From contig NZ_BMIG01000002.1 in the NCBI RefSeq assembly GCF_014641715.1, forward strand, positions 434,001-498,000: a stretch of 64,000 nucleotides of DNA, given 5' to 3'. Under the pieces are notes generated by a model that saw nothing but the letters and a program-made list of their open reading frames with translations, ran no database searches and was not told where the DNA came from. Numbering within the stretch: position 1 is the first letter of the stretch; the number at the start of each line of letters is the position of its first letter. A program made the position numbers and the translations under genes. This document shows positions 1 through 9,619 of this stretch, piece after piece. The stretch is from Polaromonas eurypsychrophila. Its GTDB lineage: Bacteria; Pseudomonadota; Gammaproteobacteria; Burkholderiales; Burkholderiaceae_C.

Positions 1-66
1 GGCCTCAATGATGCCCCGGCGAAATTTACCGTCGCTTTGCATGGCTTCAAAAGAGTAGGCGGGCAT
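1..66 (-). CDS. gspF: GspF, type II secretion inner-membrane platform protein (N-terminal fragment)
   Basis: Only the first 22 codons are present, and the gene leaves the window on the left. The reverse strand from 66 reads MPAYSFEAMQSDG and then KFRRGIIEA, the usual start of GspF/PilC-type platform proteins (aromatic-Y-E-A, then a +GxIEA motif). It follows gspE by 61 bases in the same direction, which is the expected E-F order. GspF recruits the GspE ATPase through its cytoplasmic domains. The identification rests on the N-terminal motif plus context. Confidence 0.8.
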   Translation of the reverse strand, partial: MPAYSFEAMQSDGKFRRGIIEA

Positions 67-127
67 GGCTTGCTTTGTCGGTTGTTTTGGTTGCTTGTTT
101 TCGTCGGCTGTTGGCGAGTGCGGTATG

Positions 128-1552
128 TCAGTCGCGGGTCACCCGCAGCAACTCTTCGCGCGAGGTGATGCCTGCTGTCACCAGCCGCGCGCCATCGTCG
201 CGCATCAGCGTCATGCCGGCCACCAGCGCGGCAATCCGGATTTCCGCCTCGGAAGCGCGGGTGTGAATCTGGGCGCGGACGGCGTCGTCAGTGACCAGCA
301 ACTCAAACACGCCCGTGCGGCCCGAATACCCGGTCTGGCCGCATTGCGCGCATCCCGCTGTCAGCGGCGAGCTGGTGGCGTCTGTATTGCAGAAAGTACA
401 GCGCTTGCGTACCAGTCGCTGCGCCAGCACGCCCAGCAGCGAGGAGCTGAGCAAAAAAGGTTCGATGCCGATGTCTGTGAGACGCGTCACGGCGCTTGCG
501 GCATCGTTGGTGTGCAGCGTGGCCAGCACCAGGTGGCCGGTCAGCGACGCCTGAATCGCGATCTGCGCGGTTTCAAAGTCACGGATCTCGCCGATCATGA
601 TCACGTCTGGGTCCTGCCGCAGGATGGCACGCAGGGCCTTGGCAAAGCTGAGGTCAATTTTGGCGTTGACCTGCGTCTGGCCAATGCCGTGCAGTTCGTA
701 CTCGATCGGGTCTTCGACGGTCATGATGTTGCTGGCACTGGCGTCTAGCCGCTGCAAGGCGGCATACAGGGTGGTGGTCTTGCCTGAGCCGGTCGGGCCG
801 GTGACGAGGATGATGCCGTGCGGCTGTGCAATCAGGTGCTCGAAGCGACGCAGCACATCGCCCTGCATGCCGACGGACTCCAGACTCAGCTTGCTCTCGC
901 TTTTGTCCAGCAGACGCAGCACGGCACGCTCTCCATGTGCGCTTGGCAGTGTGCTGACACGCACGTCCACAGCGCGTGTGCCAATGCGCAGCGAGATGCG
1001 ACCGTCCTGCGGCAAGCGTTTTTCCGAGATGTCCAGGTCCGCCATGATCTTCAGACGCGAGATCAGCGCCGCATGCAGGGCCCGGTTGGGTTGCACTACC
1101 TCACGCAGCGTGCCGTCCACCCGAAACCGCACGCTCGAATGCCGCTCATAGGGTTCAATATGGATGTCGCTGGCACCGTCGCGCGCGGCCTGCGTCAGCA
1201 GGGCGTTGAGCATGCGGATGATGGGCGCGTCATCAGACGTCTCCAGCAGGTCCTCTACTGCAGGCAGCTCCTGCATGATGCGGGACAGGTCGGCATCGGA
1301 CTCCACTTCACTGACCACGGCGGCGGCGCTCGACTCACCGGCAGCGTAGGCCGCGCTGATACGCTGGGCCAGCACGCCAGCTTCGGACCGTGCCATTGAA
1401 AGCGCGGTACCGTGCGTGGCGTATTTGCGCATCACCTCACCGATGGCGTTCAGGTCCGGGTTGGCGTCATGCCAGAGCGTGAGTTCATGACCGTCGTCCT
1501 CTAGAAGCAGCGCGTTGCTGCGGGCAAAAGCATAAGGCAGTGGGTAGAGCAT
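128..1552 (-). CDS. gspE: GspE, type II secretion assembly ATPase
   Basis: A 474-residue protein. Visible motifs are Walker [10 protein letters not shown] (252-260), an Asp box (VEDPIEYEL, about 279-287), Walker [10 protein letters not shown] (317-325), the His box TLHTND (345-350) and a zinc-binding CxxC...CxxC (385-404). These are the hallmarks of GspE/PilB secretion ATPases, which drive pseudopilus growth from the cytoplasmic face. It is somewhat shorter than the roughly 500 residues usual for GspE, because the N1 domain is reduced. The start lies 5 bases after the gspD stop, which suggests coupled translation. It is the tenth of the eleven leftward genes of the locus. Confidence 0.95.
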   Translation of the reverse strand: MLYPLPYAFARSNALLLEDDGHELTLWHDANPDLNAIGEVMRKYATHGTALSMARSEAGVLAQRISAAYAAGESSAAAVVSEVESDADLSRIMQELPAVEDLLETSDDAPIIRMLNALLTQAARDGASDIHIEPYERHSSVRFRVDGTLREVVQPNRALHAALISRLKIMADLDISEKRLPQDGRISLRIGTRAVDVRVSTLPSAHGERAVLRLLDKSESKLSLESVGMQGDVLRRFEHLIAQPHGIILVTGPTGSGKTTTLYAALQRLDASASNIMTVEDPIEYELHGIGQTQVNAKIDLSFAKALRAILRQDPDVIMIGEIRDFETAQIAIQASLTGHLVLATLHTNDAASAVTRLTDIGIEPFLLSSSLLGVLAQRLVRKRCTFCNTDATSSPLTAGCAQCGQTGYSGRTGVFELLVTDDAVRAQIHTRASEAEIRIAALVAGMTLMRDDGARLVTAGITSREELLRVTRD

Positions 1553-1557
1553 GGGGG

Positions 1558-3837
1558 TTAGCGCAGCGGCACGGGCGGAGCGGCCAGGGGCGGTGGAGGA
1601 ACAAAGGGTGCCAGTGGCGGCAAAGTGCCCCCAGGCGTTTCCGGGCGTGGGGCGGGTGGGACGGGCGGAACTGCTGCCGGCATGACCGGCGATTCATTGA
1701 TGGGCACCATGACTCTGGGAACTGGCTGCGAATCTCTTTGAACGCCGCGCATCAGGTCATAGCGGTCCATCGACAAGGTATCGGTTGCCGATGCGTCCCG
1801 CACCACCACCGGCCTGAGAAATACCATCAGGTTAGTCTTTTTGCGCGATCGAGTTTCGCTTTTGAACAGGTTGCCGACAACCGGGATGTCTCCCAGGACC
1901 GGTACTTTTTCCTGATTGCCGGAGTACTCGTCCTGCAGCAGTCCCCCCAGGACCACGATAGCGCCGTCATCAACCAGCACATTGGATTCGATGGAGCGTT
2001 TGTTGGTGATCAGGCCGGTGCTGGAGTTGATGGAGGAGGCCTGCACGCTGCTGACCTCCTGAAAGATCTGCATCTTCACTGTGCCGTTTTCGCTGATCTG
2101 GGGCTTGACCCGCAGGGTCAGGCCGACGTCTTTTCTCTCAATGGTCTGAAAGGGATTGACGGAGCCGCCGTTGCCCCCCCCGGTGTTGGTGAAAGAGCCC
2201 GTGACAAAGGGCACATTCTGACCAATCACTATGCGCGCCTCCTCGTTGTCCAGCGTCAGGAGGTTGGGTGTTGACAGGATGTTGCCGTCGCCACTGGCTT
2301 CCAGAAACCGCGCCAGAAAGCCCAGCACATACATGCCGTTGGCTTGCCGGTTGGCGATGCCAATATTTCCGCCGGTAGAGGGCACTGCGGTACCGGCGCC
2401 GCCAGCGGCCTGTGCAGCGAGCGTGATGATATTGGCGCCGCCTATGCTGAAGTTCGTTCCCAGCAAGCCGATGGCGCCATCGCCTTTCCTGCCGAGCGAG
2501 CCCTGAAACTGGATGCCAAATTCAGCGGCCTTGTCAGCATTGACTTCCGCGATCAGGCTTTCCACAAACACCTGGGCGCGTCTGGCGTCAAGTTTGTCGA
2601 TGACGGCGCGCAGTTGCCGGTATTGCGGCTCGGGCGCGGTGATGATCAGCGAGTTGGTGGAAGGGTCGGCCTGGATCTGGCCCCCGGTGGACGGTTGGGC
2701 GCTGACCAGGCTGGTGGTGAGGGTGCTGCTGCTTCCTGACCCGCTGCCATTGCCACTGCCAGTGCCTCCGCCCGGAGGCGGCGGGGCGTTGGCGGCAGCG
2801 CCGGCGAGGCTCAAGGCGACGGGACCCGCGGATGTTGCAGCCAGCGCCGCACGCAGTGTGGTCGCCAGTTTGGTTGCATCAGCGTTTTTAAGATAGACCA
2901 CGTAGATATTGCCAGTAGCCGCGTCCTTGCCCGTACTGTTGAAAGCCGCCTGGTCCAGTTTGTCAACCAGCGTTCTGACGAGCGCAATGCGGGCCGGATT
3001 TGCTGCACGCAAGATCAGCGAGTTACTGCGGGGCTCGGCCAGCAGCGTGGTTTTAAACGAGGTGTCGGTCTGTCCCGGTGCGATGGTGCCGGGACCGCTG
3101 GAGTCGATCAGGCGGTTCACGATGGGCGCCAGATCGGTCGCGATGGCGTGCTGCAGCCGGATGATTTCCACTCCCGTCGCATTGGCGATGTCTAGCGCCG
3201 CAATGATGGTGCCAATGCGGCGCAGGTTGTCAGCGTAGTCAGTGATGATCAGCGAGTTGTTGCCGGGGTTCACATTGATGGTGTTGTTCGGACTAATCAG
3301 GGGGCGCAACACTGGCACCAGATTGGTGGCTGTTTCATGGTTCAGCCGGAATATCTGCGTCTGGATCTGGCCGCTCGCGGTGGGCGGTGAAGTGGCGGAA
3401 ACCGCACCGCTTTGCAGCTTGGCATCGGCCTCCGGGACCACCAGAAACAGACCCGAAGATTCCACCAATGCAAAGCCCTGGGTCCGCAACTGGGCTGAAA
3501 ACAGGCGCAAGGCCTGCGCGGGTGTTGCGGGCACGGCGGTCACCAGCGTCATGGTGCCTTTGACGCGGGGGTCCACCACCACATTGCGGCCGCTGATCAC
3601 GGCCATGGTTCGTGAGACAGCCTCTATCTCGGCGTTGATGAAATTGAGTGTCACCGGAGCCCCGGAACGCGATGCGATGCTCGGCGGCGTGGGAAAGGCT
3701 CGCGCCGTTTGCGCGTCTGATGAGGCTGCGGCACCCATCAAGACGAAGAAGAGGGTCATCAAAAAGGCCGCGGCTTGGGGCTCAAGCCCGATGCCATAAG
3801 TCAGGACCGCGCGGGAGAGGGAGTGAGTTTTGGTCAT
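1558..3837 (-). CDS. gspD: GspD, type II secretion outer-membrane secretin
   Basis: A 759-residue precursor with an N-terminal hydrophobic export signal (about residues 20-42). N0 to N3 repeat domains follow, with a Gly/Ser-rich insert ([12 protein letters not shown]) in N3. The C-terminal secretin domain carries [14 protein letters not shown] near residue 650. Secretins form the outer-membrane exit pore. The C-terminus is proline-rich ([12 protein letters not shown]). I chose the ATG at 3837, just after the gspN stop. An in-frame TTG at 3849 that overlaps the gspN end would add four residues. No pilotin gene is visible nearby. Confidence 0.93.
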   Translation of the reverse strand: MTKTHSLSRAVLTYGIGLEPQAAAFLMTLFFVLMGAAASSDAQTARAFPTPPSIASRSGAPVTLNFINAEIEAVSRTMAVISGRNVVVDPRVKGTMTLVTAVPATPAQALRLFSAQLRTQGFALVESSGLFLVVPEADAKLQSGAVSATSPPTASGQIQTQIFRLNHETATNLVPVLRPLISPNNTINVNPGNNSLIITDYADNLRRIGTIIAALDIANATGVEIIRLQHAIATDLAPIVNRLIDSSGPGTIAPGQTDTSFKTTLLAEPRSNSLILRAANPARIALVRTLVDKLDQAAFNSTGKDAATGNIYVVYLKNADATKLATTLRAALAATSAGPVALSLAGAAANAPPPPGGGTGSGNGSGSGSSSTLTTSLVSAQPSTGGQIQADPSTNSLIITAPEPQYRQLRAVIDKLDARRAQVFVESLIAEVNADKAAEFGIQFQGSLGRKGDGAIGLLGTNFSIGGANIITLAAQAAGGAGTAVPSTGGNIGIANRQANGMYVLGFLARFLEASGDGNILSTPNLLTLDNEEARIVIGQNVPFVTGSFTNTGGGNGGSVNPFQTIERKDVGLTLRVKPQISENGTVKMQIFQEVSSVQASSINSSTGLITNKRSIESNVLVDDGAIVVLGGLLQDEYSGNQEKVPVLGDIPVVGNLFKSETRSRKKTNLMVFLRPVVVRDASATDTLSMDRYDLMRGVQRDSQPVPRVMVPINESPVMPAAVPPVPPAPRPETPGGTLPPLAPFVPPPPLAAPPVPLR

Positions 3838-3841
3838 GCTT

Positions 3842-4645
3842 TTAGCCAAGAGTGATGATGGAGCGTGCGCCGTCGCGGCGCCCGATGATGTTCAACAGAT
3901 TGGCCAGCGCAGCCTCGTGCTCGGGCGCCGCTGTGGCGATGCCCTGAAAATTCAGTCGTGAGCCAACCCAGCGACCGGTTCCAGTTAACTGCAGGCTGCC
4001 TTCCAGGGTGGCCAGCTTGAGCTCGGTGGCCGTGCCCCCGGTCAGTGAAAGCTGGTAACTGCCCATGGGCTTGAGCGTGGTCAGGCTGGAGGTGAGGTCT
4101 AGGGCGGTCAGTTCGGCTCGCCCTGCAAGCACCGCCTGCCCACTCAGCCATTCGAGCGCCAGGCCCTGCGTCATCAACCGCAGCTTGCCACCTGCCCGCA
4201 CGGTATTCCAAGGGGCGCCCAGACCCGATAGCAGAGGCGCAGGCCATTCGGATGCACTGTCAAAAATCTGCAGGCGGACGCCACCCCAGCGAGGCTGTGC
4301 GCGCGCTTGCACAGGCAGGGGAGCGCAGCAATCGGCGCTCAGCGCAAGCCCCAGCGCAAAACCAGCCGGTCGAAGTTTCCATCTCACGCGGCCCGGCAGG
4401 GCTGCACTGTCGCGGCTCCCTGAGCCGCCGGTCAGCACCAACCGTCCCGAACCAGTCCAGACGGTGCCGATCGTCTCGACGAGCTGGGCGCGCCCTGACG
4501 TCGCCTGGTAGAGCGCGGCGGCCAGCCAGGCCGCCGGCGCTAACAGCACCGCCGCCACGACCAGGCCCGACAAGGCGCCGAACACAGCCCATCGCCACGG
4601 TGCAGCCTCAGAAAGAGGGCGGGAGTTTTTTGTCGGATGCAACAT
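3842..4645 (-). CDS. gspN: GspN, type II secretion accessory protein
   Basis: A 267-residue protein with one transmembrane segment near residues 18-45 and a beta-rich periplasmic domain (repeated Leu/Thr/Gly strands). This fits GspN, an accessory component found only in some systems, including those of Burkholderiales. The position between gspM and gspD on the same strand supports the call, since sequence conservation in this family is weak. The stop overlaps the start region of gspD. About 40 bases separate it from gspM, one of the few non-overlapping junctions in this operon. Confidence 0.85.
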   Translation of the reverse strand: MLHPTKNSRPLSEAAPWRWAVFGALSGLVVAAVLLAPAAWLAAALYQATSGRAQLVETIGTVWTGSGRLVLTGGSGSRDSAALPGRVRWKLRPAGFALGLALSADCCAPLPVQARAQPRWGGVRLQIFDSASEWPAPLLSGLGAPWNTVRAGGKLRLMTQGLALEWLSGQAVLAGRAELTALDLTSSLTTLKPMGSYQLSLTGGTATELKLATLEGSLQLTGTGRWVGSRLNFQGIATAAPEHEAALANLLNIIGRRDGARSIITLG

Positions 4646-4685
4646 GGCGCAGCTAGGTGTGGGATGGGAGGGGGTTGGCTCAGAC

Positions 4686-5192
4686 TTAGGTGGGCGGCAG
4701 GCTCAGGACGATGGAGCCACTCCACACCGCTTGCCCCGGTGGGAGGGTGTTGGTGCGCGTCAGGCGCACCTCGCTGGGTAGCGCCCGTGCATTCACCCGC
4801 GCCAGTGGGAGCCATTTCGCCAGTGCGTTGGCTGGGGCGTTGCGCAAGGTGACGGTTGCGCTGTCGCCAAGCACGCTCAGTTGGGCTGCAGCGCCGAACT
4901 GTTGGCGGACTGCGGCGTCCAGCGCGCGCAGTGCTTCGTCGCGACTGAGCTTTGGGGCCGTCTGTAAAGCCAGTGCCTGGGCGCGCAGGCTTTGCATTTT
5001 TTGCCACTGCACCTCAAGGCTGGCTTGCGCAATTTGTCCCTGGCTCAGCGTACGAAGCGGCGGCGCCACCAGCAGCCACCACACCAACGCCAGACCGGCC
5101 AGCGCCGCTGCGCTGCGGATCAGGCCTTGCTCGCGAGGGGTCGCTTCGGCCCAGCGGTCCCGTAGCAGGGACAAAGAGGTGGTCATTTTCAT
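4686..5192 (-). CDS. gspM: GspM, type II secretion inner-membrane protein
   Basis: A 168-residue protein with a short cytoplasmic N-terminus (RDRWAEATPREQGLI), one transmembrane helix (about 26-45) and a periplasmic ferredoxin-like domain. This is the standard GspM architecture, and ATPREQ near the helix is a family hallmark. GspM pairs with GspL to anchor the GspE ATPase. The ATG overlaps the gspL stop by four bases (ATGA), so the two are translationally coupled. Confidence 0.9.
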   Translation of the reverse strand: MKMTTSLSLLRDRWAEATPREQGLIRSAAALAGLALVWWLLVAPPLRTLSQGQIAQASLEVQWQKMQSLRAQALALQTAPKLSRDEALRALDAAVRQQFGAAAQLSVLGDSATVTLRNAPANALAKWLPLARVNARALPSEVRLTRTNTLPPGQAVWSGSIVLSLPPT

Positions 5193-6424
5193 CGTGGTCC
5201 ACCCGCTGCGGCGACTTGCTTGACGAAGTAAGTGTCTTCCTCCTGACGTGCGGCGTAACCCAAGCGCTGGAGTTTTTCGGATATGTCGGTGGCTTCCGGG
5301 ACCTGGAGTTGCAGGCCTTTGAAGCGCGCTTCGCCAGCCATGAACTCGATGGCGCCAAGCGAGAGATCTGCTCGGGCGACCGAGCCAAGCGCCGCCAGAA
5401 TCGGTTCCAGATCGCGGTTCGTCGCAGCGCCGGAAGCCTGTCGCAACAATGCCAGTTCGCGCTCCATTTGAAGCGGCGCGTCAACCACCAGCTTGACCTG
5501 TGGAAAGGTCTGCGTGAGTGTGGCCGCAAGCGCCACACGCCGCATTTGCACGGTGCTTTGGACCTGCCAAGACCAGACATTCAGGCCCACAAGGTTGACG
5601 ATCAACAATAGCGCGAGGCCCCAGCGTACGGGCCGTCCGGCGGGCGACTGCAGCAGCTTGCGGCCGAGGGCGGTCAAGTGTTTGACAGTTCGCAAACGGT
5701 GCGAGGATGCCAAATCAGATTGCGCCAGATCCCAGGGGGAGCGGGCCGCTTCCAGCAAGCGCTGGGGCCAGGTAATCAGGCTGAGCTTGCGCTGCAAGAG
5801 CTGTTGGGCAAGTTCTGCAACCGCGGGCTCGGAGAAGACCAGGACGTTTTCACCGGCAGACGCATCGGGTACAAGTGACAGCGCTGCAGGCGTCAGCGGC
5901 AAACGTATCACACCTTGGGTACCACCGCCGATCATGATCAACTGGGGCAGGCTGGCGCAACTGATCGCATGCAAGCGCAAGGGCCCGATGTCGGGTGCAA
6001 ATTCTGGCACCACGCGGCCAACCCTGCGCCCTGCCGCCTCCAGCGCCTGGAGGTGGCGGCGCAGCCAGGCTTTGTCGCAGGCCGCCACCCAGACGCTCCC
6101 GCTGCCCGCACTGGAAGCTGGTGCGACTGCCAGGTGCATCTGCGCTGCATCATCCAGCAGCCGATCTTCCAGTAAACCTTCCAGCACTGGCCGCAACCGG
6201 GCCGATCCGACCCCAATGCCTTTCGGTAGGTCGACACTGTGCCACGACAGCAGCGCCACCGGGACCACCGCTACCACCTCACCGCCGCGCGCGGCAAACG
6301 GCAGCAGGGGGGGTGGCACGCAGGCGTGGTCACTGGCGGTGTCACCGTCCGTCGTCAACGCATAGTCATACGCCAGCGTGGCCTCCGCTGCGGTCTGCGG
6401 CAAGTAAATGACCAGCGTGCTCAC
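5189..6424 (-). CDS. gspL: GspL, type II secretion inner-membrane protein
   Basis: A 411-residue protein. An actin-like cytoplasmic domain fills the first 250 or so residues, a transmembrane helix lies near residues 265-285 (VRWGLALLLIVNLVGLNVW), and a periplasmic domain follows. GspL binds GspE inside the cell and GspM across the membrane. I chose the GTG at 6424 because it overlaps the gspK stop by four bases (GTGA), and the following sequence STLVIYLP is the usual first strand of GspL. A longer reading from 6469 would only add low-complexity residues from inside gspK. Confidence 0.92.
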   Translation of the reverse strand: MSTLVIYLPQTAAEATLAYDYALTTDGDTASDHACVPPPLLPFAARGGEVVAVVPVALLSWHSVDLPKGIGVGSARLRPVLEGLLEDRLLDDAAQMHLAVAPASSAGSGSVWVAACDKAWLRRHLQALEAAGRRVGRVVPEFAPDIGPLRLHAISCASLPQLIMIGGGTQGVIRLPLTPAALSLVPDASAGENVLVFSEPAVAELAQQLLQRKLSLITWPQRLLEAARSPWDLAQSDLASSHRLRTVKHLTALGRKLLQSPAGRPVRWGLALLLIVNLVGLNVWSWQVQSTVQMRRVALAATLTQTFPQVKLVVDAPLQMERELALLRQASGAATNRDLEPILAALGSVARADLSLGAIEFMAGEARFKGLQLQVPEATDISEKLQRLGYAARQEEDTYFVKQVAAAGGPR

Positions 6425-7458
6425 GGCACGCCCCCTGTGCTGTCCGGGATCACGCCGCGATGGCGCCATAACGTGCGGACGGTCAGCCCGTCGCGTTGCA
6501 ACAAAGAGCGCTCCTCCAGTGTGGTCTGGTCGAGGCGCAAGCTGCCGCGCACCTCAAAAAATCGGGAGCTGACCGTGTGCAGACTTTCGTTGAACTGACC
6601 GGGACGACCTGCGCTGACCTGGGTAGCGTCGTTCAGCGCGCGAAAGTGGGCGCGCTGGCGCGCACCCACCAGCTTTTGCGCGTCCGCCATTTCCAGACCT
6701 GGCGTGATGGCGTGGATCACCTCGGCGCTGGCTGTGTTGAGGTTGACCGGCGTGCGGGTCGGTAGCAGGGTGATGTACGGACTCAACGCGTTCAGGGACA
6801 TTGGCGTCAAGCCCAGCCAAAGCAACTCGCTGACGCGCTCCGGCATCAACGGGGCAGGCATGCCGTCCGTGGCCGCTTGCGCCGAGCCTGGATGGATGGC
6901 CGAGTGGCCGTTTCGCGTCGCCTGCAGCAGTTGCCCAGCCAGCATCGCCAATTCTGCAGGTGGCAGACCAAGCGTCGCAAACAAACGACTGAAGCAAGCC
7001 ATGCCTGATTCTGAAACGGCATGGCCGTCGATCAGGTTGGCAACATTGAGCCGACTCTGCAAATCTGTCATTTGGCCCGAGAGAAAGGCATCCTGACCTC
7101 TGTCGTCTGCGTTTTTGTCGGCTGACAGAAAGCTTGACAAACGCGCATCGTTCAGTGGCACTGCCCATGGTTCGGCCAGGTGATCGACCCCGCCGGAACG
7201 GGCGTCCTCCCGCAGAATCAGGCGAGCCCAATCCAGTGCGCCAGTGAGCAACCAGCTTGACTGCACGCGCGCCCGCTCTGCCGACTCCACTTCCACACCG
7301 CGCCATTGCTGCCACAAGGCCGCAGCGGCAAAGGTGGCCACCAGTGTGACGGTGAGCATGGCGCTTAGCAGGGCCACCCCGGTTTGCGTGGCGGATTTTT
7401 GCTTGTCGCATGCCGGAGCACTGCAAGGCTGCAAACAACGGGCCCGGCGTCTCGTCAC
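6421..7458 (-). CDS. gspK: GspK, minor pseudopilin
   Basis: A 345-residue protein with an N-terminal TQTGVALLSAMLTVTLVATF segment, the pseudopilin cleavage site and hydrophobic helix typical of GspK (which lacks Glu5). A large globular domain follows, containing the helix-hairpin-helix-like motif TPVNLNTASAEVIHAI. GspK sits at the pseudopilus tip with GspI and GspJ. I chose the GTG at 7458 because it overlaps the gspJ stop as GTGA. The in-frame extension to 7842 lies wholly inside gspJ and is an artefact. Confidence 0.92.
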   Translation of the reverse strand: MTRRRARCLQPCSAPACDKQKSATQTGVALLSAMLTVTLVATFAAAALWQQWRGVEVESAERARVQSSWLLTGALDWARLILREDARSGGVDHLAEPWAVPLNDARLSSFLSADKNADDRGQDAFLSGQMTDLQSRLNVANLIDGHAVSESGMACFSRLFATLGLPPAELAMLAGQLLQATRNGHSAIHPGSAQAATDGMPAPLMPERVSELLWLGLTPMSLNALSPYITLLPTRTPVNLNTASAEVIHAITPGLEMADAQKLVGARQRAHFRALNDATQVSAGRPGQFNESLHTVSSRFFEVRGSLRLDQTTLEERSLLQRDGLTVRTLWRHRGVIPDSTGGVP

Positions 7459-8225
7459 GACTTGTCTCCGCTCAAGGTCGGACTGACCCAGTCGATGGTA
7501 AGTGTGCCGCTGATGGCCTGCGAGGCGGACAGCTTCAGCACCAACCGAATGCCATCCGGAATTACCGTCTCGGAAACGATCTGTAAGGCGGGTTGGCCGG
7601 GGGGTATCGCCGTCAGCGCACCCGCGCTGGACATTGGGTGGGTCCAGGCGTTGCCCCGAAAATAGAAGATCTGCCAGTTCTCCAGTGGCGCAATGCGCAC
7701 CTCGCTGGTCTGGTCCCTGGTGTTCGCGCCTTGCGCCCACGCACTGGCGTGGCCCCAGGCATCGCTCCAGCCGCTGGACGTGCGAATCACCGGCGACTGC
7801 CAGCGCGCCCATTGGCCCGCGTCTTCGGCGCGGCGAGTCCATGCCACCACCAGCAAGCCATCGCCGGGCGCGGCGGTGCGCCGTGTCAGGCGCAGCACGC
7901 GGCCATCCCAGTCCAGCGGGTTGACGTGTGGCGTGTGGGTCAGCGCATCGAGATCAATTTTCCATTGCGCCAGACCGGCTTGCAGGGTGAGAACCTGATC
8001 GGCGCGCAAGCTGGTTTGCGCTTGCGCGCGTGCCATTCCGTCCAGGCCGCGCCAGCTGAGGACCGCCAGCAATGACATGACGGTGATTGCCACCATCAGC
8101 TCTATCAGGGTGAATCCGCACGCCCGATTTGACCGTAGCCTGATAGCCACCTCGCAGCCCCCGATCAACGCAGCGCCTGTGCGGCCGGCGGGAGCAAAGG
8201 GGTAGGTCATGCTGACGTCAGTCAT
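7455..8225 (-). CDS. gspJ: GspJ, minor pseudopilin
   Basis: A protein of 256 residues from the ATG at 8225, with the prepilin peptidase motif G/FTLIELMVAITVM near residue 37. It is a tip pseudopilin that works with GspI and GspK. The start is uncertain. The ATG overlaps the gspI stop by eight bases but gives an unusually long 37-residue leader. A GTG at 8150, preceded by a G-rich stretch, would give a more normal 12-residue leader. Confidence 0.9.
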   Translation of the reverse strand: MTDVSMTYPFAPAGRTGAALIGGCEVAIRLRSNRACGFTLIELMVAITVMSLLAVLSWRGLDGMARAQAQTSLRADQVLTLQAGLAQWKIDLDALTHTPHVNPLDWDGRVLRLTRRTAAPGDGLLVVAWTRRAEDAGQWARWQSPVIRTSSGWSDAWGHASAWAQGANTRDQTSEVRIAPLENWQIFYFRGNAWTHPMSSAGALTAIPPGQPALQIVSETVIPDGIRLVLKLSASQAISGTLTIDWVSPTLSGDKS

Positions 8226-8601
8226 GGGTCACCACAGTGGACAGCCGCAGTACCGGCGCGTTGCCATCGTGGATTTGAGCGTCCACTCGCCGGAACTGGG
8301 GGTTCGGTGTCGGCCGGACCGACAGCGTCACCTGCAGGCCGCGACCGGCCTGCTCGCAGAGTGATGTGTTGTCTCCCACACCCGGCATTTGTCGTAGCAG
8401 ACGAACCTTGATCAATTCATTTTCTGCACACAGGTGGGCCAGCAGCACATCCGACTGGCGCAGTGCGTTGTTGGTCAGGGCCGTGGTGGCCTGCAGGCCG
8501 GCGACCAGCGAAATCGCCACGATGGCCAACGCGACCAGCACCTCTATCAAGGTGAAGCCCGATTCAGGATAGGGTGTCGGGCGCGGGCGCGCGGGTTTCA
8601 T
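8218..8601 (-). CDS. gspI: GspI, minor pseudopilin
   Basis: A 127-residue protein with the cleavage and methylation motif SGFTLIEVLVALAIVAI at residues 14-30, followed by one hydrophobic helix and a small C-terminal domain, which is normal size for GspI. GspI nucleates the tip complex with GspJ and GspK. Its ATG overlaps the gspH stop (ATGA), so it continues the chain of coupled genes. Confidence 0.92.
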   Translation of the reverse strand: MKPARPRPTPYPESGFTLIEVLVALAIVAISLVAGLQATTALTNNALRQSDVLLAHLCAENELIKVRLLRQMPGVGDNTSLCEQAGRGLQVTLSVRPTPNPQFRRVDAQIHDGNAPVLRLSTVVTHD

Positions 8602-9104
8602 GGTTGATCCCTTGCCTGTACGACGAAGGGTCGCAGTCCGTTAGTGGCAATGCGCAGGGTGCGCTCGGGCTGTTGGTTGTTGACGAGTTCGACTGCTTGC
8701 GCGCCGATAATCGGCTCCGGTCCGAGTTGGACGCTGAGGTTCCCGTACACCTCCATGCCCTGAGTCAACCATCGGCCGGGCAGCGCCCCAGGCGGAAGTC
8801 CTTCAAAGCGAAAACCCTCAGGTGTGGTGTGCCAGCGCACTGCCACACCGCTGGCGCGAGACTGTGCCCGAGCTGATTCGAACAAGGCCACCAGTCGCTG
8901 CGCCTCCCGTTCAAGCGCTGTATCGGAGTTGTCGCGCAGCACCAGTGAAACCCCGGCTGTTGCCATGGCCATGATGGTCAGCACCACCAGAAGCTCCAGC
9001 AAGGTAAATCCCCGGTAAGGCCGCGTCGTGCAGGACCGCCCCCAGCGAAGTCGATCCCCCCCGGGGGGCAACGACGTACACGCAGTGACGAGTGTGGGGG
9101 CCAT
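8598..9104 (-). CDS. gspH: GspH, minor pseudopilin
   Basis: A protein of 168 residues from the ATG at 9104, with the prepilin motif RGFTLLELLVVLTIMAMAT and a GspH-type beta-rich C-terminal domain. GspH links the tip to the main GspG fibre. The start is odd. The only in-frame ATG lies inside a dispersed repeat copy (9036-9103), so the long leader (MAPTLVTACTSLPPGG...) is repeat-encoded. A second, tandem repeat copy upstream carries a TTG at 9188 in the same frame. The native start was probably lost or replaced. Confidence 0.88.
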   Translation of the reverse strand: MAPTLVTACTSLPPGGDRLRWGRSCTTRPYRGFTLLELLVVLTIMAMATAGVSLVLRDNSDTALEREAQRLVALFESARAQSRASGVAVRWHTTPEGFRFEGLPPGALPGRWLTQGMEVYGNLSVQLGPEPIIGAQAVELVNNQQPERTLRIATNGLRPFVVQARDQP

Positions 9105-9187
9105 GGACGAAGCGCCGGGCCGCCCCCAGCGAAGTCCAGCCCCCTCGGGGGGCAACGACGTACACGCAGTGACGAGTGTGGGGGCCA
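9036..9187. repeat. Two direct copies of a 68-bp GC-rich intergenic repeat
   Basis: The copies at 9036-9103 and 9120-9187 differ by only a few bases and are separated by 16 bases. Each has a C-run/G-run palindromic core (CCCCCC..GGGGGG) and ends in GTGTGGGGGCCA. Related sequence occurs at 47.7 kb and 48.5-48.7 kb. The left copy supplies the gspH start codon. Confidence 0.85.
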
Positions 9188-9199
9188 ATTTCCTACTGC

Positions 9200-9619
9200 C
9201 TACTGCCAGCTGCCAATGTCTGCGTTCTTGCCTTCGCCACCGGGCTGACCATCGGCTCCAAAGGACATCACGTCAACTTCACCTTTGACACCGGGGTTGA
9301 GATATTGATACGGGCGACCCCATGGATCGTTGGGCAGTTTGTCCAGGTAAGCCTTCCAGTTGATCGGTACAGGCGCACTGGTGGGCCGGGTGACCAGCGC
9401 CTGAAGGCCCTGGTCTCCGTTGGGCAAACGCTGGTTGTCCAGCTTGTAGAGCTTGAGTGCCTGGTTCAGGTTGTTCACATCGGTGCGGGCGGCCATCACG
9501 CGCGCATCGTCGGCGCGGTCCAGCACGTTGGGAACAATCAATGCAGCCAGTACACCGATGATGACCAACACCACCATCAGCTCGATCAAGGTAAAACCAC
9601 GGGCCCGGAACGCGCCCAA
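9200..9619 (-). CDS. gspG: GspG, major pseudopilin
   Basis: A protein of 139 residues from a TTG at 9619. The motif RGFTLIELMVVLVIIGVLAA and the conserved C-terminal region (NDPWGRPYQYLNPG, then SFGADGQPGGEG with the calcium-site residues) identify the major pseudopilin. The start is problematic. TTG gives an 8-residue leader (LGAFRARG), and an in-frame ATT at 9649 gives a longer one. The obvious ATG at 9654, with a basic leader (MALRRRVLHT), is out of frame by one base. It is the first gene of the leftward operon and diverges from gspC. Confidence 0.92.
   Translation of the reverse strand: MGAFRARGFTLIELMVVLVIIGVLAALIVPNVLDRADDARVMAARTDVNNLNQALKLYKLDNQRLPNGDQGLQALVTRPTSAPVPINWKAYLDKLPNDPWGRPYQYLNPGVKGEVDVMSFGADGQPGGEGKNADIGSWQ

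Noticed and set aside
7459..7842. N-terminal extension of gspK
   Set aside because: This part lies inside gspJ in another frame; the GTGA overlap at 7458 gives a proper pseudopilin N-terminus.
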